Shown here: positions 16,512-24,849 of the stretch, one piece after another
Numbering within the stretch: position 1 is the first letter of the stretch
How the letters are laid out: each line of letters opens with the position of its first letter
Source of the DNA: Pedobacter planticolens
GTDB lineage: Bacteria; Bacteroidota; Bacteroidia; Sphingobacteriales; Sphingobacteriaceae
Assembly (NCBI RefSeq): GCF_014172375.1
Contig: NZ_WNXD01000001.1
Coordinates: 1,178,001-1,242,000 of the forward strand
Direction of reading: 5' to 3'
DNA: 64,000 nucleotides
Program-made: the position numbers and the translations under genes
Notes under the pieces: generated by a model
Seen by the model: the letters and a program-made list of their open reading frames with translations, nothing else
The model's database searches: none
Told to the model about the DNA's origin: nothing

Positions 16512-16660
16512 GAAAGATCCTTCACTTCGGCTACCCTCAGTGCAAGCTCGCTCAGGATGAGCCTAACCCATATGAGCTAATTATTATGTTTAGAGGTCCT
16601 TCGACAAGCGAGGAGATAAGATGCTTAGAGATTCTTCGCTGCGCTCTGAATGACAAACCT
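16512..16660. repeat. Cluster of REP-like repeat arms
   Basis: At least three arms are visible: GATCCTTCACTTCGGCTACC with a CTCAGGATGA end, a TCCTTCGACAAGCGAGG arm, and GAGATTCTTCGCTGCGCTCT ending in GAATGACAAA. They match the paired elements at 31193-31270, 36136-36206 and 47631-47678. Confidence 0.65.
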
Positions 16661-16714
16661 TGCCCAATGAACTACTGAATTAATGACAATGGTAGACTTT
16701 TTCATCGCATTACG

Positions 16715-16734
16715 ATTCCCGTTTTCACGGGAAT
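16715..16734. repeat. ATTCCC-N8-GGGAAT inverted repeat
   Basis: The arms ATTCCC (16715-16720) and GGGAAT (16729-16734) flank 8 bp. Because the spacer begins with G and ends with C, the hairpin extends. It lies 18 bp beyond the corA stop and may end corA transcription. Confidence 0.6.
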
Positions 16735-16752
16735 GACGAACATGAGGATAAC

Positions 16753-17871
16753 CTACTTAAACCAGCCTTTACGCCAAAAGTAAATAACTTGTGCAACTGC
16801 AATTAGGCCCATTACAAGCATGGTGTATTCGTAACCGTGTTCTTGATAGAGTTCGGGCATGTTTTGAGGTAGTATTTTGCCTGTAATAGGGTCTTCCCTA
16901 CTAAAATTCATGCCGTAAATACCAGCTATAAAGGTTAGTGGAATAAATATAGAGGAGATAATGGTGAGTACTTTCATGATCTCGTTCATGCGGTTGCTGA
17001 TGATGGAGAGATACATATCTATGTTGCTTGCCGAGATTTCTTTAAGCGATTCGACCATGTCTATTATTTGTATGCAATGATCGTAAGCATCGCGAAGGTA
17101 CATTTTACTTTGGCTATCTACTAGCGGACTATCGGTGCGCAAAATGTCGTTCATTTTATCGCGTTCTGGCCAAGCTACACGCCTAAGGGTAATTAAATTA
17201 CGTTTAATTAGTTGTGTATCGTACATTATAGTTTTGTCTGGTCTATCAAACAAACGATCTTCTATGGCATCTAATTGTTCGCTCCAGGCGCTTAAAACAG
17301 CGAAATAAGCATCTATAATCATATCCATTAAGGCGTACATTAAATAGCTGCTACCTCCTACTCTAATGTTTCCTTTGCCTATGCTTAATCTGTGGCGAAC
17401 GGGTTCTAAACAGTCTTCGTACTTATCTTGAAAGGTAAATAATATGTTTTTGGTTAAGATAAATGATACTTGTTCGTTCTCTAAAGAGTTCTCTTCATCG
17501 AGGTATAACATTCTGCTGATGGCAAAATCGTATGCTCCGTATTCTTCGTACTTGGGGCGTTGGTAGGTACGGGTAATATCTTCGAGTATGAGCTTGTTAA
17601 TGTTCCAATCTTCGCTTAATGTTTCGAACATGGCAGCAGAGCTGAAGCCTTTAATTTCTACCCAATAGTTTAAATTTTTATCGGCTGTGTGTTGTGCTAA
17701 TCCTTTTAGGTTGGTTAACTCTTGTACTTTATAGGTATCGGCATTGTAGGTATGTAGACTTATTTTAGGGGGAAGCGAATTTTCATCTATAAAAACTATT
17801 CCGGGACTTGAGCCGGGCAATGGTAATGCGTAATGGTGCTTTTTGCTTTTATGTTTGCTGTTTCTTGCCAT
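16753..17871 (-). CDS. corA: Magnesium/cobalt transporter CorA
   Basis: CorA is a homopentameric Mg2+ (Co2+) channel of the inner membrane. The 372-aa protein has a large cytoplasmic N-terminal domain, two C-terminal membrane helices (about 298-322 and 347-366), and the pore signature YGMNF with GMN at 320-322. The 25-residue periplasmic loop after GMN is acidic, as expected. The gene starts 3 bp after the WbqC-like gene, so the two are probably cotranscribed. With MgtE 4.5 kb away, this segment encodes two unrelated Mg2+ channels. Confidence 0.95.
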   Translation of the reverse strand: MARNSKHKSKKHHYALPLPGSSPGIVFIDENSLPPKISLHTYNADTYKVQELTNLKGLAQHTADKNLNYWVEIKGFSSAAMFETLSEDWNINKLILEDITRTYQRPKYEEYGAYDFAISRMLYLDEENSLENEQVSFILTKNILFTFQDKYEDCLEPVRHRLSIGKGNIRVGGSSYLMYALMDMIIDAYFAVLSAWSEQLDAIEDRLFDRPDKTIMYDTQLIKRNLITLRRVAWPERDKMNDILRTDSPLVDSQSKMYLRDAYDHCIQIIDMVESLKEISASNIDMYLSIISNRMNEIMKVLTIISSIFIPLTFIAGIYGMNFSREDPITGKILPQNMPELYQEHGYEYTMLVMGLIAVAQVIYFWRKGWFK

Positions 17872-17874
17872 ATA

Positions 17875-18486
17875 CTAAAGGTATAATTTTGTTTGTGGAC
17901 CTTGGTTAAACAACAGATCGACAATACTTAAGTTAGGAATAAATTCGTTTCTATCGCTAAACACTTGAAAATAGCTTTTGGTTTGGGGTATGGGTGCTGG
18001 CTTTTTAAGGCTAAATTGGTTTCTGAAATCTAACGCTAGTGGTATATCTTTTTCGTATTCTGGTGTAAAAGAAATAACTGGGCTTACTTTGAGTTGCTTA
18101 AATAACCATTCCATTAGTTCTAAATTGAAATCGAATAGGTAATCGAATTTCTTTTGATAGAAAGGTGCTAAACCATCTTCGTAAAACTCGAAATAGGCAG
18201 AGCTTCTATAACAGTTTTGTAGGCTTAACCAATGTAAACGCTGCCATTTTAAATCGTAACTAATTTTAACATCTTTTATAGGTGTGTGCACTTTAGAACC
18301 TTTAACAACTGGTATAGTTAAATCTAAAATGCCATCGGGCGATGCAATACTTGCTCTATTTCTGTGGGTTTGTTTAAGAAAATGCTCTTGTTTTTCTAAC
18401 TGCACAGTATAATTTTGCTCTTTTAAAGCGGTGAAATAACTAATTGGTGGAAGATAAAAAAGTGGAAATGTTGCTAAACTTTGCAT
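17875..18486 (-). CDS. WbqC-like family protein
   Basis: The 203-aa product resembles the WbqC-like family: the N-terminal LPPISYFTALKEQ, then KQTHRNRASIASPDG, and a central WQRLHWLSLQNCYRSSAYFEFY block. Some members sit in polysaccharide clusters, but the biochemical role is not established. No signal peptide is seen. It lies 3 bp upstream of corA and is divergent from the acyltransferase gene, whose promoter box lies in the 37 bp between them. Confidence 0.8.
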   Translation of the reverse strand: MQSLATFPLFYLPPISYFTALKEQNYTVQLEKQEHFLKQTHRNRASIASPDGILDLTIPVVKGSKVHTPIKDVKISYDLKWQRLHWLSLQNCYRSSAYFEFYEDGLAPFYQKKFDYLFDFNLELMEWLFKQLKVSPVISFTPEYEKDIPLALDFRNQFSLKKPAPIPQTKSYFQVFSDRNEFIPNLSIVDLLFNQGPQTKLYL

Positions 18487-18495
18487 CTGATATTT

Positions 18496-18503
18496 TATGT
18501 TTG
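18496..18503 (+). promoter_or_regulatory. -7 promoter box for the acyltransferase-glycosyltransferase pair
   Basis: TATGTTTG is an exact TAnnTTTG match. It overlaps a possible upstream ATG at 18497, which argues that the true start is the ATG at 18524, 20 bp downstream. Confidence 0.5.
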
Positions 18504-18523
18504 CATTCTATCTGCCCAAATTA

Positions 18524-19390
18524 ATGATTATAAAAGTCTTTTCGCACATCGGTATATTCTTTTTATATATTTTATCGCTGTTGCCCCTACCTGTATTGCA
18601 CTTTTTTGCTCGGCTACTCTATTATCCGTTATATTATTTAATAGGGTATCGTAAGGTTGTTGTGAGAGAGAATTTGCTTAAATCTTTTCCAGAAAAGGAT
18701 ATTAAAGAGATTATTTGCATAGAAAAAACCTTTTATAAATACCTAATGGATATAGTTTTTGAGATTATTAAACTGCCTACCATTACTAAAAAGGAATTGG
18801 GGCAACGTGTTACATTTAATAATATAAATATAATTGAAGCTTACTTTAGCAAAGGCGAAAGTGTGTTGGCTTGTACTGGTCATTATGGTAATTGGGAGCT
18901 GTGTATGCTTGCCTTAGGTGAAGCTGCCAGTGCAACGGAGTATGTAATTTATAAGCCTTTAAATAACGAGATTTTTGAATGTTGGTTTCATAAAGTAAGA
19001 ACTCGCTTTGGGAATGTATTTGTAGCTATGCGCCAAACTTTACGTATGGTTGTTGCTACTAAAGATACACCTACTATGTTTTGCTTTGCTAGCGACCAAA
19101 CGCCTGTTAAGCATGAAGTGCAATATGTTTTGCAGTTTTTAAATCAGCGAACTGCTGTTTTATTGGGATTAGAGAAAATAGCTTTACAAACAAATAGGCC
19201 TGTATTTTACTTTGATGTAAAACGAGTAAAACGTGGTTATTATGAGGTGGATATTTTGCCTTTATGTTTAAACCCTAAGGAAACGCAAGAGCATGAAATA
19301 ACAGATTTACTGTTTGAGTTTTTGGCAAAAACAATTAAACAAGAGCCTGCCTTTTGGTTGTGGAGCCATAGGCGATGGAAGTATAGCTAA
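18524..19390 (+). CDS. LpxL/HtrB-type lipid A acyltransferase
   Basis: This lysophospholipid/lipid A acyltransferase (288 aa) would add a secondary acyl chain during lipid A or other glycolipid synthesis at the inner membrane. It has one N-terminal membrane segment and the catalytic H-x4-E motif in CTGHYGNWELCML. The later FASDQTP region and the C-terminal WLWSHRRWK are typical of HtrB-like enzymes. The start at 18524 is chosen because the earlier ATG at 18497 overlaps the -7 box. The glycosyltransferase gene follows 6 bp later, suggesting joint use in envelope glycolipid assembly. Confidence 0.88.
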   Translation: MIIKVFSHIGIFFLYILSLLPLPVLHFFARLLYYPLYYLIGYRKVVVRENLLKSFPEKDIKEIICIEKTFYKYLMDIVFEIIKLPTITKKELGQRVTFNNINIIEAYFSKGESVLACTGHYGNWELCMLALGEAASATEYVIYKPLNNEIFECWFHKVRTRFGNVFVAMRQTLRMVVATKDTPTMFCFASDQTPVKHEVQYVLQFLNQRTAVLLGLEKIALQTNRPVFYFDVKRVKRGYYEVDILPLCLNPKETQEHEITDLLFEFLAKTIKQEPAFWLWSHRRWKYS

Positions 19391-19396
19391 GATAAT

Positions 19397-20419
19397 ATGG
19401 AACCTAGTGTAGCGGTAGTAATTTTAAATTGGAATGGTAAGACTTGGCTGGAGCGCTTTTTGCCTAGCGTTGTGCAAACGGATTACCCTAATTTGCAAAT
19501 CATAGTTGGTGATAATGCATCGACAGATGATTCGGTTGCTTTTGTAAAAAGTAATTACCCACAAGTAGTTGTGCTAGAAAACGATAAGAATTATGGTTTT
19601 GCTGGCGGATATAATCATATTCTTAAGCGGGTAAAAGCGGATTATTTTGTGTTATTAAACTCTGATGTTGAAGTTCCTGCTAATTGGATAAAACCTGTAA
19701 TAGACTTAATGCAGAGCGATGCTACTATTGCTGTTGCACAACCTAAACTAAAATGGCAACTACAAAAAACAGAGTTTGAATATGCTGGTGCTGCTGGTGG
19801 CTTTGTAGATTTATATGCATACCCGTTTTGTAGGGGAAGAATTTTTGATACAGTAGAAACTGATAATGGTCAGTATAATACTACTGCGGATATATTTTGG
19901 GCAAGTGGCGCTGCATTTTTTATTAAAAGTAGTGCATGGCAACAGGTTGGTGGTTTAGATGCTGATTTGTTTGCGCACATGGAAGAGATTGATTTGTGTT
20001 GGCGTTTAAAGAACTTAGGTTATCGTGTTGTTTGTTGTACTGATGCTGAGGTTTACCATGTTGGTGGTGGTACGTTGAATGCTAATAACCCTTATAAAAC
20101 TTACCTTAATTTTAGAAACAACTTATTAATTATGCAAAAGAATTTGCCTAAGGATGAAGCCTATTCTAGAATATTTATTAGAATGTGCCTTGACTTTTTA
20201 GCTTGGTTACAGTTTTTAGTGAAAGGAAAGTTTGCTTTTGCTTTCGCGATTAATAAAGCGCATTGGCATTTTTTAACGCAATTAGGTGCTACTGCACAGA
20301 AAAGAACTGCTGTTCAGGTTCCTTTACTGCAACATACGGGGGTTTATAGTGACAGTATTGTTTGGGCTTATTTTGTAAAGAAGATTGATAAGTTTAGTGC
20401 GTTGTTTATTAAACACTAA
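19397..20419 (+). CDS. Family 2 glycosyltransferase
   Basis: The 340-aa protein has a GT2 (GT-A fold) domain: VVILNWNGKTWLERFLPSV at the start, GDNASTDDSVAFV for nucleotide binding, the DxD-like NSDVEVP near residue 97, and the acceptor-side MEEIDLCWRLKNLGY with the ED-type catalytic base. These are features of rhamnosyl- or Wb-type transferases. The C-terminal 90 residues are hydrophobic and may contact the membrane. It sits 6 bp after the acyltransferase gene. Its end overlaps the convergent carbonic-anhydrase-like gene by 11 bp. The sugar donor cannot be read from sequence. Confidence 0.9.
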   Translation: MEPSVAVVILNWNGKTWLERFLPSVVQTDYPNLQIIVGDNASTDDSVAFVKSNYPQVVVLENDKNYGFAGGYNHILKRVKADYFVLLNSDVEVPANWIKPVIDLMQSDATIAVAQPKLKWQLQKTEFEYAGAAGGFVDLYAYPFCRGRIFDTVETDNGQYNTTADIFWASGAAFFIKSSAWQQVGGLDADLFAHMEEIDLCWRLKNLGYRVVCCTDAEVYHVGGGTLNANNPYKTYLNFRNNLLIMQKNLPKDEAYSRIFIRMCLDFLAWLQFLVKGKFAFAFAINKAHWHFLTQLGATAQKRTAVQVPLLQHTGVYSDSIVWAYFVKKIDKFSALFIKH

Positions 20420-21158
20420 AGTAAGTTGCGGCTAGGTCTTTTCTTTCGTTTGTAGTGAGATCAATTAAATCGAACCGTTTAACTGATGAGAACGAGCCCA
20501 TATCTTTATCGCTATTAATATGTATGGTACCCATTAATATGATGTATTTACAATTAAATTCAGTCATTTCTATTAACTCATTTATTCGTTTATCAATTGC
20601 TTCGTAAATAACTTCTGTTGCTTCTTTTATAGGTATAGTAGCATTAATGATTTGCTCTTTTTCCTTTAACAGAATTTGCTCAATGGTATTCATTTGGTAA
20701 TCGATCTCTGTAATTTCATTCGGCTTAATTAAATTATTACTTAAACTGTTTAATGCACCTGTTGCTGCTCCACAACAATCAGAGTTATCGGTTATACCAT
20801 TGCGATGAATTTCTCCAATCTTTCCGTTTTTAGCTACGCCAATGTGTGGGCCATAATACACAAAAACAGCACCTTTACTTGGTATATGACTTGAAACTGC
20901 TTTCATACCGGTTAAGCCCGTAAATGGAAAACCATCTAATCCTCCCATTTTAAAAGGGCCTAAAAACTCGCTTGCTCGTATTGGATATTGAATACTATTT
21001 ACATCATCACTGCAAATGCTATCGGCCATCATTACTTGCGAAGGTTCTAAATCTAATACTTCTTCTACAAAATCAATTACTTTGTTAATACTGTCAATTG
21101 TGGTAATTGCATTGGGATAATACTGATGAATAATGGCTAATTTTTCTCTTTTCTTCAT
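20409..21158 (-). CDS. LCIB-type beta-carbonic anhydrase homologue
   Basis: This 249-aa protein resembles the limiting-CO2-inducible B/C (LCIB) group, a divergent beta-carbonic anhydrase family first studied in microalgae. Visible hallmarks are ADSICSDDVN (C49, D51/D52), R61, the GPFKMGGLDGFPFTGLTG block (68-84), SSHIPSKGAVFVYYGPHIGV with H91 and H105, and SDCCGAATGA (C128, C129). C49, one His and one Cys of the pair are plausible zinc ligands with an Asp-Arg gate; this assignment is inference. The gene lies 24 bp after aroQ on the same strand and so may share its transcript. Activity is unproven, since some family members need specific conditions. Confidence 0.75.
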   Translation of the reverse strand: MKKREKLAIIHQYYPNAITTIDSINKVIDFVEEVLDLEPSQVMMADSICSDDVNSIQYPIRASEFLGPFKMGGLDGFPFTGLTGMKAVSSHIPSKGAVFVYYGPHIGVAKNGKIGEIHRNGITDNSDCCGAATGALNSLSNNLIKPNEITEIDYQMNTIEQILLKEKEQIINATIPIKEATEVIYEAIDKRINELIEMTEFNCKYIILMGTIHINSDKDMGSFSSVKRFDLIDLTTNERKDLAATYFSV

Positions 21159-21182
21159 TGTGAAAATTGACAGCTGTGTTTA

Positions 21183-21599
21183 TTATTTTAAGAAACTTTC
21201 TATTGCAAGGCGATATCCATCCAATCCAAAGCCTGTAAGTACGCCTTTACAGTTTTTCCCTGTTAAGGATACATGACGGTATTCTTCGCGAGCATAAATG
21301 TTAGAAATGTGCACTTCTACAACTGGAGTTTTAATGGCTGCAATTGCATCTGCTAATGCAACTGAAGTGTGGGTATAGCCACCAGCGTTAATGATAATAC
21401 CATCATATGAAAAACCAACTTCGTGTAATTTGTTAATTAATTCTCCTTCTACATTGCTTTGATAATAGTCAATTTCTATAATGCTATACAATTCTCGCAG
21501 TTGCGAAATATAGCTATCAAATCCTTCAGAGCCATAAATTGAGGGTTCTCGCAGGCCTAATAGGTTTAAGTTTGGGCCATTTATAATTTGTATCTTCAT
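21183..21599 (-). CDS. aroQ: Type II 3-dehydroquinate dehydratase
   Basis: AroQ converts 3-dehydroquinate to 3-dehydroshikimate in the shikimate pathway. The 138-aa length and dodecameric type II signature fit: NGPNLNLLGLREPSIYG with the catalytic Tyr, QSNVEGELINKLHE, INAGGYTHTSVALADA and VEVHISNIYAREEYRH. It is divergent from xerD, a common neighbour in Bacteroidota. The shared gap holds a direct repeat, AATGTTGTAA, at 21616-21625 and 21632-21641. Confidence 0.96.
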   Translation of the reverse strand: MKIQIINGPNLNLLGLREPSIYGSEGFDSYISQLRELYSIIEIDYYQSNVEGELINKLHEVGFSYDGIIINAGGYTHTSVALADAIAAIKTPVVEVHISNIYAREEYRHVSLTGKNCKGVLTGFGLDGYRLAIESFLK

Positions 21600-21660
21600 T
21601 ACGATGTAAGGTTAAAATGTTGTAACGTTGCAATGTTGTAAAAAAATCTCAGTAAATATA

Positions 21661-22560
21661 ATGAATACCCAATCTTACCTAAAAGGATTTAAGGATTATT
21701 TGAAGTTAGAACGCTCGCTTTCTAAACATTCTATTGATGCTTATTTGAACGATGTAGATAAGTTGGTACAGTATTATTTGGCCATTGATAAAGATTTAAT
21801 TCTTAGCAAGCTGCAATTAAGCGATTTAAGGGAGTTTATTAATTGGTTAAATGAAGTTGGAATGCAAGCTAATACGCAGGCAAGGGTAATATCGGGTATT
21901 AAAGCTTTTTTTACGTATTTGATGCAAGAGCAGATTATTTTGGAGGATCCGACTGCTTTGTTAGAATCGCCTAAGCTGATTAGAAAACTACCCGATACGT
22001 TAAATATTCATGAAATAGATCAGTTAATTGATGCCATTGATGCCTCTAAACCTGAGGGAATGCGTAATAAAGCAATTATTGAAATGCTGTATGGTTGTGG
22101 ATTGCGTGTTACGGAATTAGTTGAACTGAAAATATCTAATATTTATGCTGAAACAGAGTTTATTAAAGTAATTGGAAAAGGTAATAAGGAACGTTTAGTA
22201 CCAATAGGTTCTGTTGCTTTAAAGTTATTAGAAATTTATGTGAGCCAGATAAGAGTGCATTTAAGTATTAAGAAAGGACATGAAGATTATATCTTTTTAA
22301 ATCGATCTGGTAGTCGTTTATCACGAATTTCTGTGTTCAATTTAATTAAAACGTTAGCCATTAAGGTTGGTATTCATAAAAGTATTAGTCCGCATACGTT
22401 GCGCCATTCTTTTGCTACACATTTAATAGAAGGTGGTGCCGATTTACGTGCTGTACAAGAAATGTTAGGTCATGCAAGTATTACAACTACAGAAATTTAT
22501 ACACACTTAGATAGAGATTATTTGAGGAGTGTGATTACGCAGTTTCATCCGAGGTCTTAG
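21661..22560 (+). CDS. xerD: Tyrosine recombinase XerD (XerC/D family)
   Basis: XerD resolves chromosome dimers at dif together with XerC. The 299-aa product started at 21661 (MNTQSYLKGF) carries the SAM-like N-terminal domain (about 1-90) and the catalytic domain. All six catalytic residues are visible: R149, K173, H245, R248, H271 and Y280. The ATG at 21628 would add 11 residues from the repeat region and was rejected. The position opposite aroQ and the plain core-genome context support the housekeeping recombinase over a phage integrase. No integration site or cargo is next to it. Confidence 0.92.
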   Translation: MNTQSYLKGFKDYLKLERSLSKHSIDAYLNDVDKLVQYYLAIDKDLILSKLQLSDLREFINWLNEVGMQANTQARVISGIKAFFTYLMQEQIILEDPTALLESPKLIRKLPDTLNIHEIDQLIDAIDASKPEGMRNKAIIEMLYGCGLRVTELVELKISNIYAETEFIKVIGKGNKERLVPIGSVALKLLEIYVSQIRVHLSIKKGHEDYIFLNRSGSRLSRISVFNLIKTLAIKVGIHKSISPHTLRHSFATHLIEGGADLRAVQEMLGHASITTTEIYTHLDRDYLRSVITQFHPRS

Positions 22561-22565
22561 TTTTG

Positions 22566-22823
22566 CTAGAATAATAAGTAACAAGTAAGAAATAAACAGA
22601 TGAGTGAATGGAGAATAAAACCAACTTTAGGATACCAATATCTGATTATGGAAGCCAATAGTAATGAAATAAAAAGATAAGGCTGTAGTTCTCTGATAGC
22701 GATGTTTTTAATTGGTTCGTACTTTAAAACAAAGAAATAAGTCAAAATAGCTAAACCAGACATTAACCACATCACTATTTGTAATTTCTTATCAATAGAA
22801 TGAGGTTTAGTCGTTGATTCCAT
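22566..22823 (-). CDS. Small hypothetical membrane protein
   Basis: This 85-aa protein has three hydrophobic stretches (about residues 17-33, 47-60 and 66-84). I do not recognise it. It sits 25 bp upstream of prmC on the same strand, consistent with cotranscription, and converges with xerD 5 bp away. The frame is intact and fits the compact spacing. Confidence 0.6.
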   Translation of the reverse strand: MESTTKPHSIDKKLQIVMWLMSGLAILTYFFVLKYEPIKNIAIRELQPYLFISLLLASIIRYWYPKVGFILHSLICLFLTCYLLF

Positions 22824-22848
22824 TATTGCGAATGTTTTGTTAAAGATA

Positions 22849-23745
22849 TTAATTTTTCCTGCAACAAATCATTCTATCTTTCTCTTGCATATCTTTCTTT
22901 AATTCGATGTTTGTAAAGCCTTTCTCTTTTAATAAATCAATTGTTTGTTGACCTAAGTATTCGTTAATTTCGAAGAAAAGTAAACCGTTGTTTTGCAGAT
23001 TTTTTAAGGCGAAATTAGCAATTGCTTCGTAAAAAACTAATGGTTTTTCATTGCTTACAAACAAAGCTCTATGCGGTTCGTGAGATAAAACGTTAGCATG
23101 CATTTCTGCCTTTTCATGTTCTGTAATATAGGGTGGATTGCTTACAATAATTGAGTATTTAGTAGTGCTCTCTTCATTTTGAGTTTGCAGCATATCTTGA
23201 TGTATAAACTCTACATCAACATTGTTTAATTCTGCATTCTGTTTGGCTATTTCCAAACTATCAGCTGCAATATCTAATGCGTAAACATTTGTGTTGGATA
23301 AGTTTTTCTTTAATGCAATAGCAATGCAACCGCTTCCTGTACCTACATCTAATATAGTTGTGGGTTGTGGGTTGTGGGTTGTGGAATTATGACCTATAAC
23401 TTGCAACTCGTAACCTGCAACACTAGTTAAAACCCACTCTACTAGCTCTTCAGTTTCTGGTCTTGGAATTAAAACAGATTCATTTACTTTAAATGTTAAA
23501 CCATAAAAATGTGCTTCTCCTAGTATGTATTGAATAGGCTTCCCGGTTTGGAGTTCTTTTAAAATGGTTTCGAATTTTGATATATCATTAACAGAAATTT
23601 CTTGTTCTTTTTTTAAAAGATAATCAGCTCTGCTTAAGCCTAACAAATGATGAAGTGTTAGTTGAAATAGTGCCAGGGCCTCATCTTCTGGATAAAGTGA
23701 ATTTAAATCTGTGCTAAACTTTGTTGCTAATTCCTTTAATTTCAT
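22849..23745 (-). CDS. prmC: Release factor glutamine methyltransferase PrmC, with a repeat-derived insert
   Basis: PrmC methylates the Gln of the GGQ motif in release factors RF1 and RF2. The 298-aa protein has the N-terminal helical domain, the SAM-binding motif ILDVGTGSGC (131-140) and the catalytic NPPY (203-206). Between the LIPRPETEELVEW segment and the SAM motif lies an unusual stretch of about 20 residues (110-130). It is encoded by a sequence resembling intergenic repeats, including four copies of a 7-bp unit at 23357-23384. Gain or loss of one unit would shift the frame. The overall length is slightly above the usual 275-285 aa. Confidence 0.94.
   Translation of the reverse strand: MKLKELATKFSTDLNSLYPEDEALALFQLTLHHLLGLSRADYLLKKEQEISVNDISKFETILKELQTGKPIQYILGEAHFYGLTFKVNESVLIPRPETEELVEWVLTSVAGYELQVIGHNSTTHNPQPTTILDVGTGSGCIAIALKKNLSNTNVYALDIAADSLEIAKQNAELNNVDVEFIHQDMLQTQNEESTTKYSIIVSNPPYITEHEKAEMHANVLSHEPHRALFVSNEKPLVFYEAIANFALKNLQNNGLLFFEINEYLGQQTIDLLKEKGFTNIELKKDMQEKDRMICCRKN
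23357..23384. repeat. 7-bp repeat, four copies, inside prmC
   Basis: GTTGTGG occurs four times head to tail on the plus strand (CCACAAC on the coding strand). The unit length is not a multiple of three, so slippage would frameshift prmC. Confidence 0.9.
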
Positions 23746-23780
23746 TTGCGGTAAAAATAGCTATAATCATGACAATAATT

Positions 23781-23788
23781 TACTTTTG
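23781..23788 (+). promoter_or_regulatory. -7 promoter box immediately before ribD
   Basis: TACTTTTG is an exact TAnnTTTG match ending 5 bp before the ATG. The mRNA would be leaderless or nearly so, which leaves no room for an FMN riboswitch. Confidence 0.45.
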
Positions 23789-23793
23789 CACTA

Positions 23794-24849
23794 ATGAGCG
23801 ATGAACTTTACATACAACGTTGTTTGGAATTGGCCGCAAAAGGAATGGGCAATGTAAGCCCGAATCCAATGGTTGGTTGCGTAGTAGTTTATGAAGGCAA
23901 AATTATTGGAGAAGGTTATCATCAGAAATTTGGTGAAGCACATGCTGAAGTTAATGCGATAAATGATGTGTTTACCAATTTTGGAGATGAAGCTCCTTCC
24001 CTACTTAAAAATGCTATTGCTTACGTTAATTTAGAACCCTGTGCACATTTTGGTAAAACGCCACCTTGTGCAGATTTGCTGGTTAAACATCAATTAAAGA
24101 AAGTTGTAATTGGTAATACTGATCCTTTTTCGGGTGTAAATGGTAAAGGGATTGAGAAATTAAAAGCCGCAGGAATAGTTGTAGTTACAGGTGTTTTGGT
24201 AGATGAATGCAGTTATTTAAATCGTAGGTTTTTTACCAGAATTGAACAACAAAGACCTTTCATTATCTTAAAGTGGGCGCAAACAGCGAATGGTTATTTT
24301 GCACCAAAAGATGCTACGCAAAAATGGATTTCTGGCTCGGAAGCTAAACAATTAACGCATCAATGGCGAAGTGAGGAAGATGCAATAGTAGTTGGTAAAC
24401 AAACGGCATTGATTGATAATCCGCAATTGACAGCTAGAAATGTAGAAGGAAAAAACCCTATTCGAATTGTAATTGATAGCAATTTAGCAATTCCTGAAAC
24501 TCATCATGTTTACAACGATGAAGCTAAAACCATCGTTTTTAATGAAATAAAGACTGATGTAATTAATAATATCCACTTTGTGCAAATGGAAGATATGCAG
24601 TTTTATCTAGCGCAAAAAATAGCTTTTCAGTTGTATTTAATGGATATTCAGTCGGTAATAATAGAAGGCGGTGCTCAAATTCTAAGTCAGTTTATAACAG
24701 CTAATTTATGGGATGAAGCTAGAATTTTCACCTCTAAAACTGAATGGAACGACGGAATTAAAGCTCCTTCGATAAAAGGAAACATATTAGAGACTTTGCA
24801 AATTGGCGCAGACGAATTAACGATTTACTCACCTTACTCACAAAAATGA
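23794..24849 (+). CDS. ribD: Bifunctional riboflavin biosynthesis deaminase/reductase
   Basis: RibD carries out the second and third steps of riboflavin synthesis: deamination of the pyrimidine, then NADPH-dependent reduction of the ribose side chain. The 351-aa protein has the N-terminal deaminase domain with zinc motif HAE (H50, E52) and PCxxxGKTPPC (C83, C92). The C-terminal reductase domain (about 150-350) includes ILKWAQTANGYF and a GGAQILSQFI segment. It is the first gene of a compact run. Its stop overlaps the next start (ATGA, 4 bp), suggesting translational coupling. Confidence 0.96.
   Translation: MSDELYIQRCLELAAKGMGNVSPNPMVGCVVVYEGKIIGEGYHQKFGEAHAEVNAINDVFTNFGDEAPSLLKNAIAYVNLEPCAHFGKTPPCADLLVKHQLKKVVIGNTDPFSGVNGKGIEKLKAAGIVVVTGVLVDECSYLNRRFFTRIEQQRPFIILKWAQTANGYFAPKDATQKWISGSEAKQLTHQWRSEEDAIVVGKQTALIDNPQLTARNVEGKNPIRIVIDSNLAIPETHHVYNDEAKTIVFNEIKTDVINNIHFVQMEDMQFYLAQKIAFQLYLMDIQSVIIEGGAQILSQFITANLWDEARIFTSKTEWNDGIKAPSIKGNILETLQIGADELTIYSPYSQK

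Larger units (their letters stand above)
16127..16752. other. Repeat-rich intergenic region
   Basis: This 626-bp gap between dcp and corA has no credible gene; the 63-codon frame at 16138-16329 is made of repeat sequence. It contains dispersed-repeat copy 3, a cluster of REP-like arms and an ATTCCC/GGGAAT inverted repeat, each listed separately. Confidence 0.6.

Noticed and set aside
21661..22560. Phage or island integrase
   Set aside because: All features fit the housekeeping XerD next to aroQ; no att site, cargo or phage genes are seen.
23746..23793. FMN riboswitch before ribD
   Set aside because: The -7 box ends 5 bp before the ATG, so there is no leader to hold one.
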